From the NCBI RefSeq assembly GCF_014171575.1, contig NZ_CP050453.1, forward strand, positions 620,001 to 684,000: a stretch of DNA of 64,000 nt. The letters are read 5' to 3'. The first letter of the stretch is position 1. Every line of letters starts with the position of its first letter. The notes beneath the pieces were generated by a model that ran no database searches, was not told the DNA's origin, and saw only the letters and a list, made by a program, of their open reading frames with translations. Shown piece after piece: positions 1-10,800 of this stretch. This stretch comes from Microbacterium sp. Se63.02b (GTDB lineage: Bacteria; Actinomycetota; Actinomycetes; Actinomycetales; Microbacteriaceae). A program made the translations under genes and the position numbers.

Positions 1-1
1 T

Positions 2-670
2 CGACCCGAAGCCGCAGGTCCTGCAGCCGCCGCCCCGCCGCAGGAGCCCGTCGACCTGCCGCCCACGCTCCCCGACGACCGCGAGTCCGAGGATGAGAGC
101 CTGAATCTCGCCGGCATCATCGGGGCGATCCTCCTGATCGGCGGCATCACGCTCGCCGTGATCGCCGTGCTCGCCTCGCCGTTCATCGTGATCGGCGCAT
201 GGAAGGCGGCGAAGCGGCGTTCGCGCCGTGCGGCTGCGCGCGCCTCCGACCGCATCAGCGGCGGCTGGGACGAGTTGACCGACCGTGCGATCGACTACGG
301 CGCACGCCTCGCGCCGGGTGGCACGCGCACGGAGGAAGCGGCTGTCGTGGCCTCCGCGCTGACGGTGCCGCAGGTCACGGCGCTCGCCGACCGTGCCGAC
401 GCCGAGGTGTTCGGACCGGCCGAACCGACCCCGCAGGACGTGGAGTCGTTCTGGCACGAGGTCGACGAGATCGTGGGCGGCCTCGGCAAGGAGGCCGGCT
501 TCTGGAAGCGCGTCAAGGCACGGCTGAGCCTTCGTTCCCTGATCGGCGGAACCGCCATCTCGCACGGTCTGCAGAACCTGAAGGATGCCGCGACCGCGCG
601 CGTGCGGCGCGAACCTGGCACCATCAAGAGCAGCACGACGCCCCCGTCCTCCGAGAGTGAGACCCCATGA
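2..670 (+). CDS. TgpA-type transglutaminase-like membrane protein, C-terminal part
   Basis: The gene begins before the window, and about 222 codons are visible. They encode a Pro/Ala-rich acidic stretch, one hydrophobic segment (nt 104-200), a basic stop-transfer run (KAAKRRSRR) and a cytoplasmic tail. The tail has the pattern WDEL...DYGARLAPGGTRTEEA, which resembles the end of TgpA-family transglutaminase-core proteins; these usually have a periplasmic or external transglutaminase domain. That domain is not visible here, so the name rests on the tail only. The stop overlaps the next start by ATGA, so the gene is probably translationally coupled to the RDD-FHA gene. Confidence 0.55.
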   Translation, partial: RPEAAGPAAAAPPQEPVDLPPTLPDDRESEDESLNLAGIIGAILLIGGITLAVIAVLASPFIVIGAWKAAKRRSRRAAARASDRISGGWDELTDRAIDYGARLAPGGTRTEEAAVVASALTVPQVTALADRADAEVFGPAEPTPQDVESFWHEVDEIVGGLGKEAGFWKRVKARLSLRSLIGGTAISHGLQNLKDAATARVRREPGTIKSSTTPPSSESETP

Positions 671-1989
671 CGCAGCCCGCGCTCGATCAGATCGCGCCGA
701 TCTCCCGTCGCGCGGTCGCGTACATCATCGATGCCCTGATCGCCGGGGGCCTCGCGATCGTGCTCGGCGGCGGACTGCTGGTCGCCGCCTCCCTCTCCGG
801 CAGCGCCGAGAAGATGCTCGGGATCCTCCTGATCGGCGGCCCGGTGGTGAGCCTCGTGCTCCTCGGCTGGTTCGTCGTCTACACGATCATGCAGGCGGGC
901 AGCGGCTCGATCGGGATGCGGGCGCAAGGTCTGCGGCTCGTCTCCGCGGCGGAGGGGAAGCCGCTCGGATTCGGGCGGGCTCTGCTGCGGAACATCATCT
1001 TCGGCCTCGCCGCCGCGGTGGTCGTCGGCTACTTCAGCCCGCTCTTCGACGGTTCCGGCCGCTTCCAGGGGTGGCACGACAAGGTCGCCGGTTCGCTGAT
1101 GCTCGATGCACGGGTGTCGGCGTCCGCCGCGCCGGCATCCGCCGCTGCGGCGGCGATCCCGCCCGCCCCCACGACGTCGATCCCCGCCGCACCCCTCGCC
1201 CCGGGCGCCGGTCATCCGGCTCCGGCGGCATCTCCGGCCCCGGCGATCCCCGGTCTTCCGCCGACCGCCGCGGCCCCCGCTGCTCCTTCCGCCGCGGTGC
1301 CGGCGTACGTTCCGCCGCGGCCTGCGGCACCCGCAGCCCCGGTGGCCGACGCCGGTTCGCTGATCGCCTTCGTCCCCGGGGTCACCCAGGACGCGCCTGC
1401 GCGCCCCGCACCGGTCGTGGAGCCGGAACTCGATGCGACCGTGCAGCAGCGGCCGGAGCCCGCCGTCGCGGCACCGCCGGCACCGTCCGTGCCCGAGCCC
1501 GCGGCGGCACCGGCCGCACCCGCTCCCGCAGCGGCGGAACCTCCCGCACCTCCGGCCCCCGCCGCAGCGTCGGCACCCGCACCCGCACCCGCAGCAGCGC
1601 CGGCGCCCGTCGCGTTCGTCTCCGTCGAGGAGGACGATCTGGAGGACACGCGGATCAGCGTTCCCGGACACCGGCTGGTGTTCACCTGGGACGACGGGAC
1701 ACGCGTCTCGGTGTCTCGCCGCACGATCTTCGGCCGCAACCCCGCGCCAGAGGAGGGAGCGACGCTCGTGCCCGTGCGTGACGAGACGCTCTCGCTCTCC
1801 AAGACGCACTTCGAGGCCGCAGCAGAGACCTCCGGCGGGTGGGTACGGGATCGTCACTCCACGAACGGCATGACCATCGTGCGCGACGGACAACGCATCG
1901 CGTGCCCGGCCGGTCAACGCGTGCCGATCCGTCTCGGTGATGCGATCGAGATCGGCGACCGCATCGTGACGATCGGCGGCTACGCGTGA
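667..1989 (+). CDS. RDD-domain membrane protein with C-terminal FHA domain
   Basis: This 440-residue protein has an N-terminal RDD membrane domain (about residues 8-140) with ISRRAVAYIIDALI and further hydrophobic segments. A Pro/Ala-rich linker of roughly 190 residues follows, then a C-terminal FHA domain (about 335-438) with FGRNP, SLSKTHFE and DRHSTNGM. FHA domains bind phosphothreonine, so this is a plausible membrane-anchored reader of the kinase encoded at 4056. The ATG overlaps the preceding stop by 4 bases, and its own stop overlaps the phosphatase GTG by 4 bases. A second protein of the same layout lies at 6413. Confidence 0.85.
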   Translation: MTQPALDQIAPISRRAVAYIIDALIAGGLAIVLGGGLLVAASLSGSAEKMLGILLIGGPVVSLVLLGWFVVYTIMQAGSGSIGMRAQGLRLVSAAEGKPLGFGRALLRNIIFGLAAAVVVGYFSPLFDGSGRFQGWHDKVAGSLMLDARVSASAAPASAAAAAIPPAPTTSIPAAPLAPGAGHPAPAASPAPAIPGLPPTAAAPAAPSAAVPAYVPPRPAAPAAPVADAGSLIAFVPGVTQDAPARPAPVVEPELDATVQQRPEPAVAAPPAPSVPEPAAAPAAPAPAAAEPPAPPAPAAASAPAPAPAAAPAPVAFVSVEEDDLEDTRISVPGHRLVFTWDDGTRVSVSRRTIFGRNPAPEEGATLVPVRDETLSLSKTHFEAAAETSGGWVRDRHSTNGMTIVRDGQRIACPAGQRVPIRLGDAIEIGDRIVTIGGYA

Positions 1990-2804
1990 GGGCCGGGCTG
2001 GTGGTGACCACCGCGGCGGCGACGCATCCGGGCCTCCGGCGCGCGCTGAACGAAGACGCGCATCTCGCCTCTGCGCCGGTGTTCCTCGTCGCCGACGGGA
2101 TGGGCGGGCACGAGGCCGGCGAGCGCGCGAGCGCCGCGGTGATCACCGAGTTCGCACGGTACATCGGTCGCCCCGCGCTCGAGCTCGACGACGTCCGCCA
2201 TGCGCTGACCCTCGCCAGGGCGAGCGTCGAGGAGCTGTCCACATCCGGGAACGGCCGCGCCGGCACGACGCTCAGCGGTGTCGTCATCGCCTCGGTCGAC
2301 GGGATGGGCTACTGGCTCACGGTCAACATCGGCGACTCCCGCACGTATCGGTTCGCCGACGGCGAGCTGGAGCAGATCAGCGTCGATCACTCGGTCGTCC
2401 AGGAGCTCATCGAGTCGGGTGAGCTCACCCCCGAGGAGGCGGTCTCCGATCGCCGCCGCAACATCATCACCCGAGCGATCGGGGCGAGCAGCACCGGAGA
2501 CGCCGACTACTGGATGTTCCCCGCCGAGCTCGGCGACCGGATCCTCGTGTGCTCGGACGGCCTCACATCGGAGGTGCCCGACGCCCGCATCCGCGAGGTG
2601 CTGGCGACCGAGCCCGATCCGCAGCTCGTGGTCGACGCACTGACGGCGGATGCCGTCGCCGCAGGGGGCAGGGACAACATCACCGTGATCGTCGTCGATG
2701 CCGTCTCGGTGGCCTCGCGTCCCGGCACTCTGCTGGCGACCGACGACGCCGACATCGACCTGGACACGCGTCCACGGGAAGCCGCAGCAGGAGGGGTTCG
2801 CTGA
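1986..2804 (+). CDS. PP2C-family Ser/Thr protein phosphatase
   Basis: This 272-residue protein has the PP2C metal-binding and catalytic motifs in order: NEDA (residues 22-25), DGMGGHEAGE (37-46), NIGDSRTYRF, CSDGLTSEV and GGRDNITVIVV. It should dephosphorylate Ser/Thr sites on its partner kinase and on FHA-bound targets. It starts at a GTG that overlaps the previous stop (GTGA), and its TGA shares one base with the next ATG. Its position between FHA and kinase genes supports a reversible phosphorylation circuit tied to the secretion system. Confidence 0.93.
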   Translation: MRAGLVVTTAAATHPGLRRALNEDAHLASAPVFLVADGMGGHEAGERASAAVITEFARYIGRPALELDDVRHALTLARASVEELSTSGNGRAGTTLSGVVIASVDGMGYWLTVNIGDSRTYRFADGELEQISVDHSVVQELIESGELTPEEAVSDRRRNIITRAIGASSTGDADYWMFPAELGDRILVCSDGLTSEVPDARIREVLATEPDPQLVVDALTADAVAAGGRDNITVIVVDAVSVASRPGTLLATDDADIDLDTRPREAAAGGVR

Positions 2805-4059
2805 TGCAGACCAACTACCGACCGGGTGACTGGTACCTGATCGTCATCCCCGGTGCGCTCGTCGCCCTGCCGCCGGATGTCCCCGGTGAGGTCGTGGCAC
2901 GCCTGTGGGAGCGGATGCCGGCGGAGAAGACCCTCGCGACGGTCGTCGACGTGCTCACCACGCACGCCGGCGGCTCGTTCACGTCGCTGCCGTCGTTCGT
3001 CGCCGCGGTGGCCGAAGGCGCCGACGTGCGGATCGCCCTGCGCGGGCAGGTCACCGCGCACGTGACGTGTGCCGCGGAGGCGCTCGAGCTCTCGGGCGCC
3101 GAGGTCACGACGTGGAACGAGCGCTTCCTGAGCGATGCGTCGACGATCGAGATCGTGGTCGAGACGGTCACCGCCGCCGACGCGCTCCCGGTGCAGAGCG
3201 GCATCGTGCGGGCGGCCGCTGTGAGTGCCGAGCTCGAGCCGAGCGACGCGGAGCCGCTCACCGCCGCCCTGGGCCCGGCACCTGTCGTGGGGGCGGCGGA
3301 CGCCGCGTCCGTGCCCGCCACCGCCACCGCCGACGCACAACCCGAGCCGCAGCCGGAACCCGAGCCGCAGCCGGAGCCCGAGCCCGAGCCGGAACCCGAG
3401 CCGGAGCCGGAGCCTGAACCCGAGCCGCAGCCCGAGCCGACGCCGGTGATCGAAGACGCGTTCCTGCCCCCGACCGAGGTGACGCTCGCTCCTCCCGTCG
3501 ACGAAGACTTCGATCAGCTGTGGGGCGCGACCGTGCATTCCGCCGGTGCCGCTGCCGCACCGGCTGCTCCGCCCGTTCCGGTGGTTCCTCTCACCACCGA
3601 GGGCGACCACGACGGGGCGACGGTCTCGGCGGCCGAACTCCGTGCGCTGCGCCAGCAGCCCCCGTCCGCCGACGATGTCGCGACCGCCGTGCTCGACGTG
3701 ACGCCGCCGACCGCGGCATCGGTGGGACGCATCCGCCTCTCCACCGGTCAGGTGGCGGCGCTCGACCGCACGGTGATCATCGGACGCCGCCCGCGTTCGA
3801 CACGCGCGAGCGGAGCGAACCTGCCGCACCTGATCGCGGTCGAGAGCCCGCAGCAGGACATCTCGCGCAGTCACCTCGAGGTCAGGCCCGGGGCGACACC
3901 GTCGTGGTCATCGACCTGCACACGACGAACGGGTCCACCCTGCTCCGCCCCGGCGCCGACCCGGTCCGGCTGCACCCCGGCGAGCAGACGCTCGTCCTCT
4001 CCGGCGATGTGGTGGACCTCGGCGACGGAGTGACCGTCGCGTTCGAGGACCTGCCGTGA
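2804..4059 (+). CDS. FHA-domain protein with Glu-Pro repeat linker (frameshifted)
   Basis: About 418 residues after correction. A globular N-terminal region (about 1-160) of unknown fold is followed by a strikingly regular Glu-Pro/Gln-Pro run (nt 3340-3440) and a C-terminal FHA domain (VIIGRRPR, ISRSHLEVR, then DLHTTNGSTLL). The FHA domain is split: the frame leaves register near nt 3886 (CAGGCCCGGGGC) and resumes one frame back, as expected from one missing G. The ATG shares a base with the phosphatase TGA, and the final TGA overlaps the kinase GTG by 4 bases. It is probably an adaptor that binds phosphothreonine sites. The N-terminal domain has no assigned function. Confidence 0.8.
3340..3440 (+). 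repeat. Glu-Pro / Gln-Pro coding repeat
   Basis: About 100 bases of alternating Glu or Gln and Pro codons (GAG CCG, CAG CCG, GAA CCC) encode an extended acidic (EP)n spacer between the N-terminal and FHA regions of the protein at 2804. Such runs form stiff extended chains. The codons alternate enough that this is a protein-level repeat rather than a perfect DNA repeat. Confidence 0.85.
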
Positions 4060-5682
4060 GTCGTCGCCCCTCACCGCCGCCCGATCTGCCCGGCTTCACG
4101 TACGTGGAGCCGCTGGGGACCGGTGGCTTCGCCGACGTCTTCCTGTACGAGCAGGAGATGCCCCGCCGAAGGGTCGCGGTGAAGGTGCTCCTCGCCGACC
4201 GCATCTCCAGCAGCGCGGCGCAGGAGTTCGCCGACGAGGCCAACGTCATGGCGATGCTGTCGACGCACCCGGCGATCGTCACGATCTACCAGGCGGGCGT
4301 CGCGGGCGATGGCCGCCCGTACCTCGTCATGGAGTACTGCCCGCGCCCGAACCTCCAGATCCGCTCCCGCAAGGAGCCCTTCTCGGTGGCCGAGGCCCTG
4401 CGCGTCGGCATCCAGGTCGCCGGTGCGGTCGAGACCGCCCACCGCGCCGGGGTGCTGCACCGCGACATCAAGCCGGCGAACATCCTCGTCACGGAGTACA
4501 ACCGGCCGGCGCTCACAGACTTCGGGATCGCCTCGACGACGGGGGCGACGGGCGAGGCCTCCGGGATGTCGATCCCGTGGTCCCCGCCCGAAGAGTCGTT
4601 CGCCGAGCCGCCGCAGAGCGGTCCTCGCACCGACGTCTGGGCGCTCGGAGCCACGCTCTACACGCTGCTGGCCGGTCGCTCCCCGTTCGAGCGGCAGGGC
4701 GAGCGGAACTCGAGCGCCGATCTCATCGAACGCATCGAGCGCGCCGCGCTGCCGTCGCTGAAGCGGCCGGATTCCCCGAGAGCCTGCAGCGCCTGCTCGA
4801 ACGGTCGATGGCGAAGAACCCCGACGATCGCTTCCCGAGCGCCGTGGCCTTCGCGCGCGCTCTGCAGAAGGTGCAGATCGAGCTCTCGCACTCGGTCACG
4901 CCGATCGACATCGTCGACGATCATCCACCGGCAGAAGACCTGGAGGACGACGGCGACGGTCTCACCCGGGTGCGGGAGATCGTCAGCATCGACCCTGATG
5001 TGGCATCCTTCACCCGGCCGTCGGCGACGACGCAGCGGAAGGAGGCGCCAGCGCCGCTCTCGGGAGTGCCGCGCTTCGATGCGCCGGTGCCCGACGAGTC
5101 GACCGTCGAGCAGACGCAGCTGCGGGCACCAGCGCCCGTGCCGGCGCCCGTCCTTCCGCCGAGTGCCGACGATCGGACGATCGCGCGCGCGCCGATGGTC
5201 GTCGCACCCGATGCGGCGGCGCCGGCGCTCGCGCCCGCCGGAGCCCCCGCGGCACCGGAGCCCCCGCGCGAGCCGCGCAGCCGCAGGGGCCTGTGGATCA
5301 CGCTCGCCGCGGCAGCGGTCGTGCTGGTGGTCGGCGGGATCATCGGGATGAACCTGCTGGTGGCCGGAGTCGAGCCCGAACCGGAGGAGACGGCCCAGGC
5401 GGTCGATCCGAAGGATGTCGGCACGGATGTCGTGCCGAAGGTCACCGAGCTCTCCGGTACCCGCCAGGGGGACCGCGTCGTCTTCACGTGGACGAATCCG
5501 AGTCCGCTCGAGGGGGACTCCTTCATCTGGACCGAGGTCAAGGTGTCGGGCGAGATCGATCCGCAGCAGACGCCGGAGACGACCGCGACGGTCCCCGCGG
5601 CTACCGGGACCGTCTGCATCGACGTGATGCTGCGCCGCGACGACGGTCGGGCGTCCGAGACCGTACGGGGTGCGTGGAGTGA
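4056..5682 (+). CDS. Membrane Ser/Thr protein kinase, PknB-like (two frameshifts)
   Basis: About 542 residues after correction. The kinase domain has a Gly-rich loop GTGGFADV (residues 21-28), VAVK Lys43, catalytic HRDIKPAN (135-142), DFG (155-157) and a WALG helix-F motif. A Pro/Ala-rich juxtamembrane linker, one membrane segment (nt about 5290-5360) and an external fibronectin-III-like domain (VVFTWTNP, VCIDVML) follow. Two breaks are needed: near 4770 inside the kinase C-lobe, and near 5665, just before the terminal GCVE. Both fit a single missing base. It starts at a GTG overlapping the FHA stop. It likely phosphorylates the neighbouring FHA partners. Confidence 0.88.
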
Positions 5683-6416
5683 GCGATGCCGGTGGTGCGG
5701 GTGGGGTGACCGTCGAGTTCGCCGGGGAGTACTTCCCCGTGCGTCGAGGCGGCCGGTTCATCGTGGGGCGGGAGGGCGACCTCGAGCTCGACGACAACCT
5801 GTTCCTGCACCGGCACTTCCTCGAGATCACCGACGCCGACGGCCTGTGGTGGCTGTCGAACGTGGGCACCCGGCTCACCGCGACCGTGACCGACTCGGCC
5901 GGCGGTGTGCAGGCCTGGCTCGCACCGGGAGCTCGGCTGCCCCTGGTGTTCGAGAAGACCACGATCGTGTTCAGCGCGGGGCCGACGACCTATGAGCTCA
6001 CGCTGCACGCGGCCGAGCCCACGTTCCGGGCCACGAGACGCGAGCACGATGACGGGGGCGCATCCACGATCGGCGACGTCCCCCTCACGCTCAGCCAGAA
6101 GCTGCTCATCCTCGCGCTCGCCGAGCCGCAGCTGCGCAGGGACGGCACGGGCATGAGCGAGATCCCGACCTCGGCGAAGGCGGCGGAGCGGCTGGGATGG
6201 ACGGTCACCCGCTTCAACCGCAAGCTCGACAACGTCTGCGACAAGTTCGACCGGATCGGCGTGCCCGGTATGCGCGGCGGGCAGCGCAGCTTCGCGACGA
6301 ACCGCCGCGCACGCCTGGTCGAGCATGTCATCGCCTCGCGCCTCGTCGGCAAGAACGACCTGCCGCTGCTCGACACCCCGCACTCCGTCGACGATGTCGA
6401 GGGAGAGCAGGAGTGA
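5679..6416 (+). CDS. FHA-like domain protein with C-terminal helix-turn-helix region
   Basis: This 245-residue protein starts at GTG 5679, overlapping the corrected kinase stop (GTGA). Residues 1-110 form an FHA-like beta domain (FIVGREGDLEL, LFLHRHFLEI, LSNVGTR). Residues about 135-240 are helical, with the pattern LSQKLLILALAEPQL, IPTSAKAAERLGWTVTRFNRKL, which resembles a sigma-70-type or winged HTH. It therefore looks like a phospho-responsive DNA-binding or protein-binding regulator. No paralogue is present in the window. The HTH reading comes from pattern recognition, and the DNA-binding role is inferred. Confidence 0.7.
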   Translation: MSDAGGAGGVTVEFAGEYFPVRRGGRFIVGREGDLELDDNLFLHRHFLEITDADGLWWLSNVGTRLTATVTDSAGGVQAWLAPGARLPLVFEKTTIVFSAGPTTYELTLHAAEPTFRATRREHDDGGASTIGDVPLTLSQKLLILALAEPQLRRDGTGMSEIPTSAKAAERLGWTVTRFNRKLDNVCDKFDRIGVPGMRGGQRSFATNRRARLVEHVIASRLVGKNDLPLLDTPHSVDDVEGEQE

Positions 6417-7852
6417 TCTGGGAGATCGACGACGGCGCTCCCGAGATCGAAGGCCTCGACGCGCAGGGACGCCCTGATCCCGCCTATGCGGCGGCGCTCG
6501 GACTGCGACCGGCGGGTCGCGGTGCACGCGTTCTCGCGGCGCTGCTGGAGTGGACGGTGGCCGTGCTCATCGCGCTGCCGGCGATCATCGCGCTGACCCC
6601 GGTGCTCGCGCAGGTGGCGTCGGGGCGGTTCGACCCCGCGGAGTTCTTCGCGCGCGGCGACCTCGTGTGGATCATCGTCGCGGTCGCGGCCTCGCAGGGC
6701 CTGATGATCGCGTACGTCGTGGTCCAGCTCGTGCTGCACGGGCGCAAGGGCGTCACGCTCGGCAAGGCGGTCTGCGGCATCCGGTCGGTCAACGTCCGTA
6801 CCCTGGAGCGGCCAGGATTCTGGCGCGGGGCGGTGGTGCGGTACCTCGTCGCCTACGCCTCGCTGATCGTTCCGGTCATCGGCCCGGTGCTGGTGATCAT
6901 GCTCTCGCCCCTCTTCGACATCGAGCGGCGCGGGCGCGGATGGCTCGACCTCGCGGCTGCGACCTGGTTCGTCGACGTGCGCGGCGGACTCAACCCGTAC
7001 GACTCGAAGCGCATGCGCATCGCGCGCAAGCGTGTGAAGACCCCGGAGCACGAGGAGAAGGCGCCGCTGCCGTCGCTGGCCACCCCGGTGCACCGCGACG
7101 CCCCGGCAGAGTACGTCCCCAGTGCACGCTTCTCCGGTGGTGTGATCGGCGCGCACCGCGCCACGTCAGGACCCGCGACCGAGCAGCCGGAGACCCCGGC
7201 GCCGGGCTCGATGGTCTCTTCCGTGCCGCCGTCACTGGCCACAGGAGCCCCGGCGCCCGCATCCTTCGCGCCGCCGGCTCCCGCGGTCCCGTCCCCGGCT
7301 CCCGCTCCGATTCCCGCTCCCGTTCAGGCTCCCGCGGCCCCCGCTCCCGTTCAGGCTCCCGCGGCCCCGGCTCCCGTTCAGGCTCCCGCGGCCCCGGCTC
7401 CCGCTCCCGCTCCCGCGACTCCGGCCCCCGCGGTTCCGGCGTCGTCTGCGGCTCCTGCGGCTCAGGATCCCGCTCCGGCGCCCGTCGATCCGCAGAGCGA
7501 GGCACTCCTTGCCGCCCCGGCAGGCGTACGCGCGATCCTCGTCCTCGACACGGGCGAGCGCATCGAGGTGCGCGGGACCACGCTGCTCGGGCGATCGCCG
7601 AGTGCCGCCGCCGGCGAAGGCGCCGCGCACCTGGTGCCGGTCGTCGACGACACCCGCTCGGTGTCCAAGACGCACATCGCGGTGATGCCCACGCGGCGCG
7701 GAGTGCTCGTGGTCGATCGCGCATCGACCAACGGCAGCGCGATCGTGCGAGGCGGATCCGAGACGGCGCTGCCCGCCGGGCATCCCGCAGAGTTGCAGAT
7801 CGGCGACACGGTGCGCTTCGGCGACCGCTCCCTGAAGGTGGAATGGGTATGA
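6413..7852 (+). CDS. Second RDD-FHA membrane protein
   Basis: A 479-residue protein with the same plan as the one at 667. An RDD domain (about 30-190) has three to four hydrophobic segments and GVTLGKAVCGIRSV. A long Pro/Ala linker contains three perfect PAPVQAPAA units. The FHA domain (about 370-478) has LLGRSPS, SVSKTHIAV and VDRASTNGSAIV. The start is GTG 6413, overlapping the upstream stop. It sits directly before the secretion ATPase, which suggests that phosphorylation-dependent docking acts on the secretion machine itself. Confidence 0.85.
   Translation: MIWEIDDGAPEIEGLDAQGRPDPAYAAALGLRPAGRGARVLAALLEWTVAVLIALPAIIALTPVLAQVASGRFDPAEFFARGDLVWIIVAVAASQGLMIAYVVVQLVLHGRKGVTLGKAVCGIRSVNVRTLERPGFWRGAVVRYLVAYASLIVPVIGPVLVIMLSPLFDIERRGRGWLDLAAATWFVDVRGGLNPYDSKRMRIARKRVKTPEHEEKAPLPSLATPVHRDAPAEYVPSARFSGGVIGAHRATSGPATEQPETPAPGSMVSSVPPSLATGAPAPASFAPPAPAVPSPAPAPIPAPVQAPAAPAPVQAPAAPAPVQAPAAPAPAPAPATPAPAVPASSAAPAAQDPAPAPVDPQSEALLAAPAGVRAILVLDTGERIEVRGTTLLGRSPSAAAGEGAAHLVPVVDDTRSVSKTHIAVMPTRRGVLVVDRASTNGSAIVRGGSETALPAGHPAELQIGDTVRFGDRSLKVEWV
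7316..7396 (+). repeat. Three tandem 27-bp repeats in the RDD-FHA linker
   Basis: Three consecutive 27-base units beginning GCTCCCGTTCAGGCTCCCGC encode PAPVQAPAA three times. They are near-identical at the DNA level, unlike the rest of the linker, so unit number may vary between strains and linker length with it. Copy number should also be checked for assembly collapse. Confidence 0.85.
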
Positions 7853-7895
7853 CCCCGATCAGTGTGATGCGCCACCGGCGCGGTGAGGACGAGCG

Positions 7896-10800
7896 ATGAG
7901 AGTCAAGCTGACCCTGCGTCGACCCGTAGCCCCCTGACCGACGTCGTCGTGACGGCGGACTCGACGGCGACCGTCGCCGATGTCGCGCGGCAGATCGCCA
8001 CGACCGACCCCACCCGCAGCATCGCCGCGGGTCCGGACGATGTGCTCACGCTCTCCGTGGCCCCGCCGACCAGCGAGCAGCTCACGATGCTCAACCCCGA
8101 CCTCCTCGTCGGGGACGCCCCGATCGGGTCCGGCTTCCTCGCCGAGGTGATCAACGTCGGACCGAACAGGGCATCGACGGGCACCGTGGGCGCGCGTCCT
8201 GCCGCGGTCCTCCGCGTCGTGTCCGGCCCCGCGATGGGCCAGGAGTTCCCGCTGCCGGTCGGCCATTTCCTGATCGGGCGCGATGCGGCGAACGACATCA
8301 CGATCGCCGATCCGCTGGTGTCCAAGCGCCACGCGCGGATCGAGGTCGCCGCGACCTTCGTCGAGCTCGTCGATCTGAACTCCGCGAACGGCATCCTCGT
8401 CGACGGCGGCCTCGTGCAGCGCCTCCGCGTGATCCCCGGGCAGAGCTTCGCGCTCGGCGACTGCGAGTTCGTCGTGCACATGGTGAGCGACTTCGACGGC
8501 TCGGCCAGCGGCGACCCCGTGCTCGAGCGCGGCGGTGCGCTGATGTTCAACCGCAGCCCACGCGTCGAGGAGCGCTTCAGCGGGCAGGAGCTCGACGAGC
8601 CGCGGTATCCGAGGGACCAGGTCCAGCGCCTCTTCCCCTGGCCGATGCTCGTGGCGCCGATCCTGCTCGGACTCGCGATCTTCGCGATGAGCGGCAACCC
8701 GCGGTCGCTGCTCATCATCTTCATGTCGCCGCTGATGATGTTCGGCAACTTCATCTCGCAGAAGACCAACCTCGGCCAGCGGCTGCGCAAAGAGGAGGAG
8801 TCGTTCGAGGAGCAGTTCGAGCGGCTGGAGGAGAAGCTCTATCACGCGCACCCTCAGGAGCGGGAGGTGCGCCACAACGAGGTGCCGGCCGTCGCCGTGG
8901 TGTTCGACGAGGCGATGCGACTCGGCCCGCTGCTGTGGACGCGACGGCCGGAGCACTGGAACTTCCTCGCGTTGCGCCTCGGCGTGTGCGAGGACGAGTC
9001 GCGCACGAGGATCAAACGCACCGAGACCCCGGAGGCGCTCGTCGAGTACGTGGAGCGCGTCGACCGCCTCGAAGAGCGCTACAAGATGATCGCGGATGTG
9101 CCGATCCTCGAGTCCCTGCAGAGCGTCGGGTCGATCGGCGTGGCCGGACCCACCTCGCTCGCGAGCGATGCCCTGCGCGGGATCGCGGTGCAGCTCTTCG
9201 GGATGCACTCGCCGAATGAGCTCGTCACCGTCGCGCTCACCGAGCCGGGGTGGGCGAACGAGCTCGACTGGCTCAAGTGGCTCCCGCACACTTCCAGCGA
9301 GCGCAGCCCGTTCAGGACGTGTCGCTCGCCGATTCCGCGTCGACGGGCGCCGCCCTCCTGAGCGGTCTCGAGGAGATCGTGCTGAGGCGGTCGCGTGAGG
9401 CGAAGTCACAGCGCCCGCCGTACGGCGACGACTGGGACCCGATGCTGTTCGGCACCGATGTGAAGCGTGCGGCCGAGGATGCGACGTTCCCCGGGCAGAC
9501 CGCGATCCTCGTGATCGTCACGAACGATGCGCCTGTCGACCGTGCCCGGCTCACGCAGATCCTCGAGCGCGGCGCCGACGTGGGCGTCTACGGGCTGTTC
9601 GTCGCCCCGGTCGTCGCCGCGCTGCCCGCAGCCTGCCGCACGTTCGTCGATGTGACTGCCGGGCTCGACCACGCCGTCGTCGGCACCGTCCGCAGCGGCG
9701 TGGGCTACCGCGACGTGCAGGTCGAAGGCGTGTCGCACGCGTACATGACGATGCTCGCCAAGCGCCTGGCGCCGGTCGTGGACTCCAGCACGGTCATCGA
9801 AGACTCGTCAGACATCCCGAACTCGGTGGGCTTCCTCTCGCTGGTCGGATCCGAGGTCGCCGAGGACCCGAACGCGGTGATCGACCGCTGGCGTCAGAAC
9901 AACACGATCATCGACCGCTCCGGCAGCCCGCAGTCGCGGCTCAAGAAGGCCGGGAACCTGCGCGCCATCATCGGACAGTCGCAGACCGACGCCATGACGC
10001 TCGACCTGCGCACCCAGGGCCCCCACGCCCTCGTCGGCGGGACCACGGGCGCGGGCAAGAGCGAGTTCCTGCAGGCGTGGGTGCTGGGCATGGCCGCTGC
10101 GCACAGCCCTGACCGCGTGACGTTCCTGTTCGTCGACTACAAGGGCGGCTCCGCGTTCGCGGACTGCGTCGACCTGCCGCACACCGTGGGTCTGGTCACC
10201 GACCTGAGCCCGCACCTGGTGCGGCGAGCCCTGACGAGCCTGCGCGCCGAGCTGCACCACCGCGAGCACCTCTTCAACCGGAAGAAGGCCAAGGACCTGC
10301 TCGAGCTCGAGAAGCGCCGCGACCCCGAGACGCCGCCGGCCCTGGTCCTCGTGATCGACGAGTTCGCCGCGCTCGCCGGAGAGGTCCCGGAGTTCGTCGA
10401 CGGTGTCGTCGACATCGCACAGCGAGGCCGCTCCCTCGGTATCCACCTCATCATGGCCACGCAGCGCCCCGCCGGTGTCATCAAAGACAACCTGCGTGCC
10501 AACACCAACCTCCGAGTGGCTCTGCGGATGGCCGATGAGTCGGACTCGAAAGACGTCGTCGACGACCCCGTGGCGGCGTCGTTCCCGCCCTCCCTCCCCG
10601 GACGCGGCATCGCGAAGACCGGCCCCGGCCGACTCGTGCCCTTCCAGTCGGCGTACGCCGGTGGGTGGACGAGCGACGAGGCCCAGGTCGCCGAGGTGCG
10701 CGTGGCGGAGCTGCGGTTCGGATCGATCCAGACCTGGGAGGCAGAGCAGGCACCGGAGTCGGACTCGCACGACGAGGATCTCGGCCCGAACGACCAGAAG

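Noticed and set aside
2507..3874. A long minus-strand frame with Arg-Leu-Gly repeats.
   Set aside because: It is the complement of the Glu-Pro coding repeat and the FHA gene. Its repeat is a by-product of the plus-strand codons.
3886..5665. Programmed -1 frameshifting in the FHA and kinase genes.
   Set aside because: No slippery heptamer with a downstream pseudoknot is evident, and the same kind of break hits unrelated genes throughout the window.
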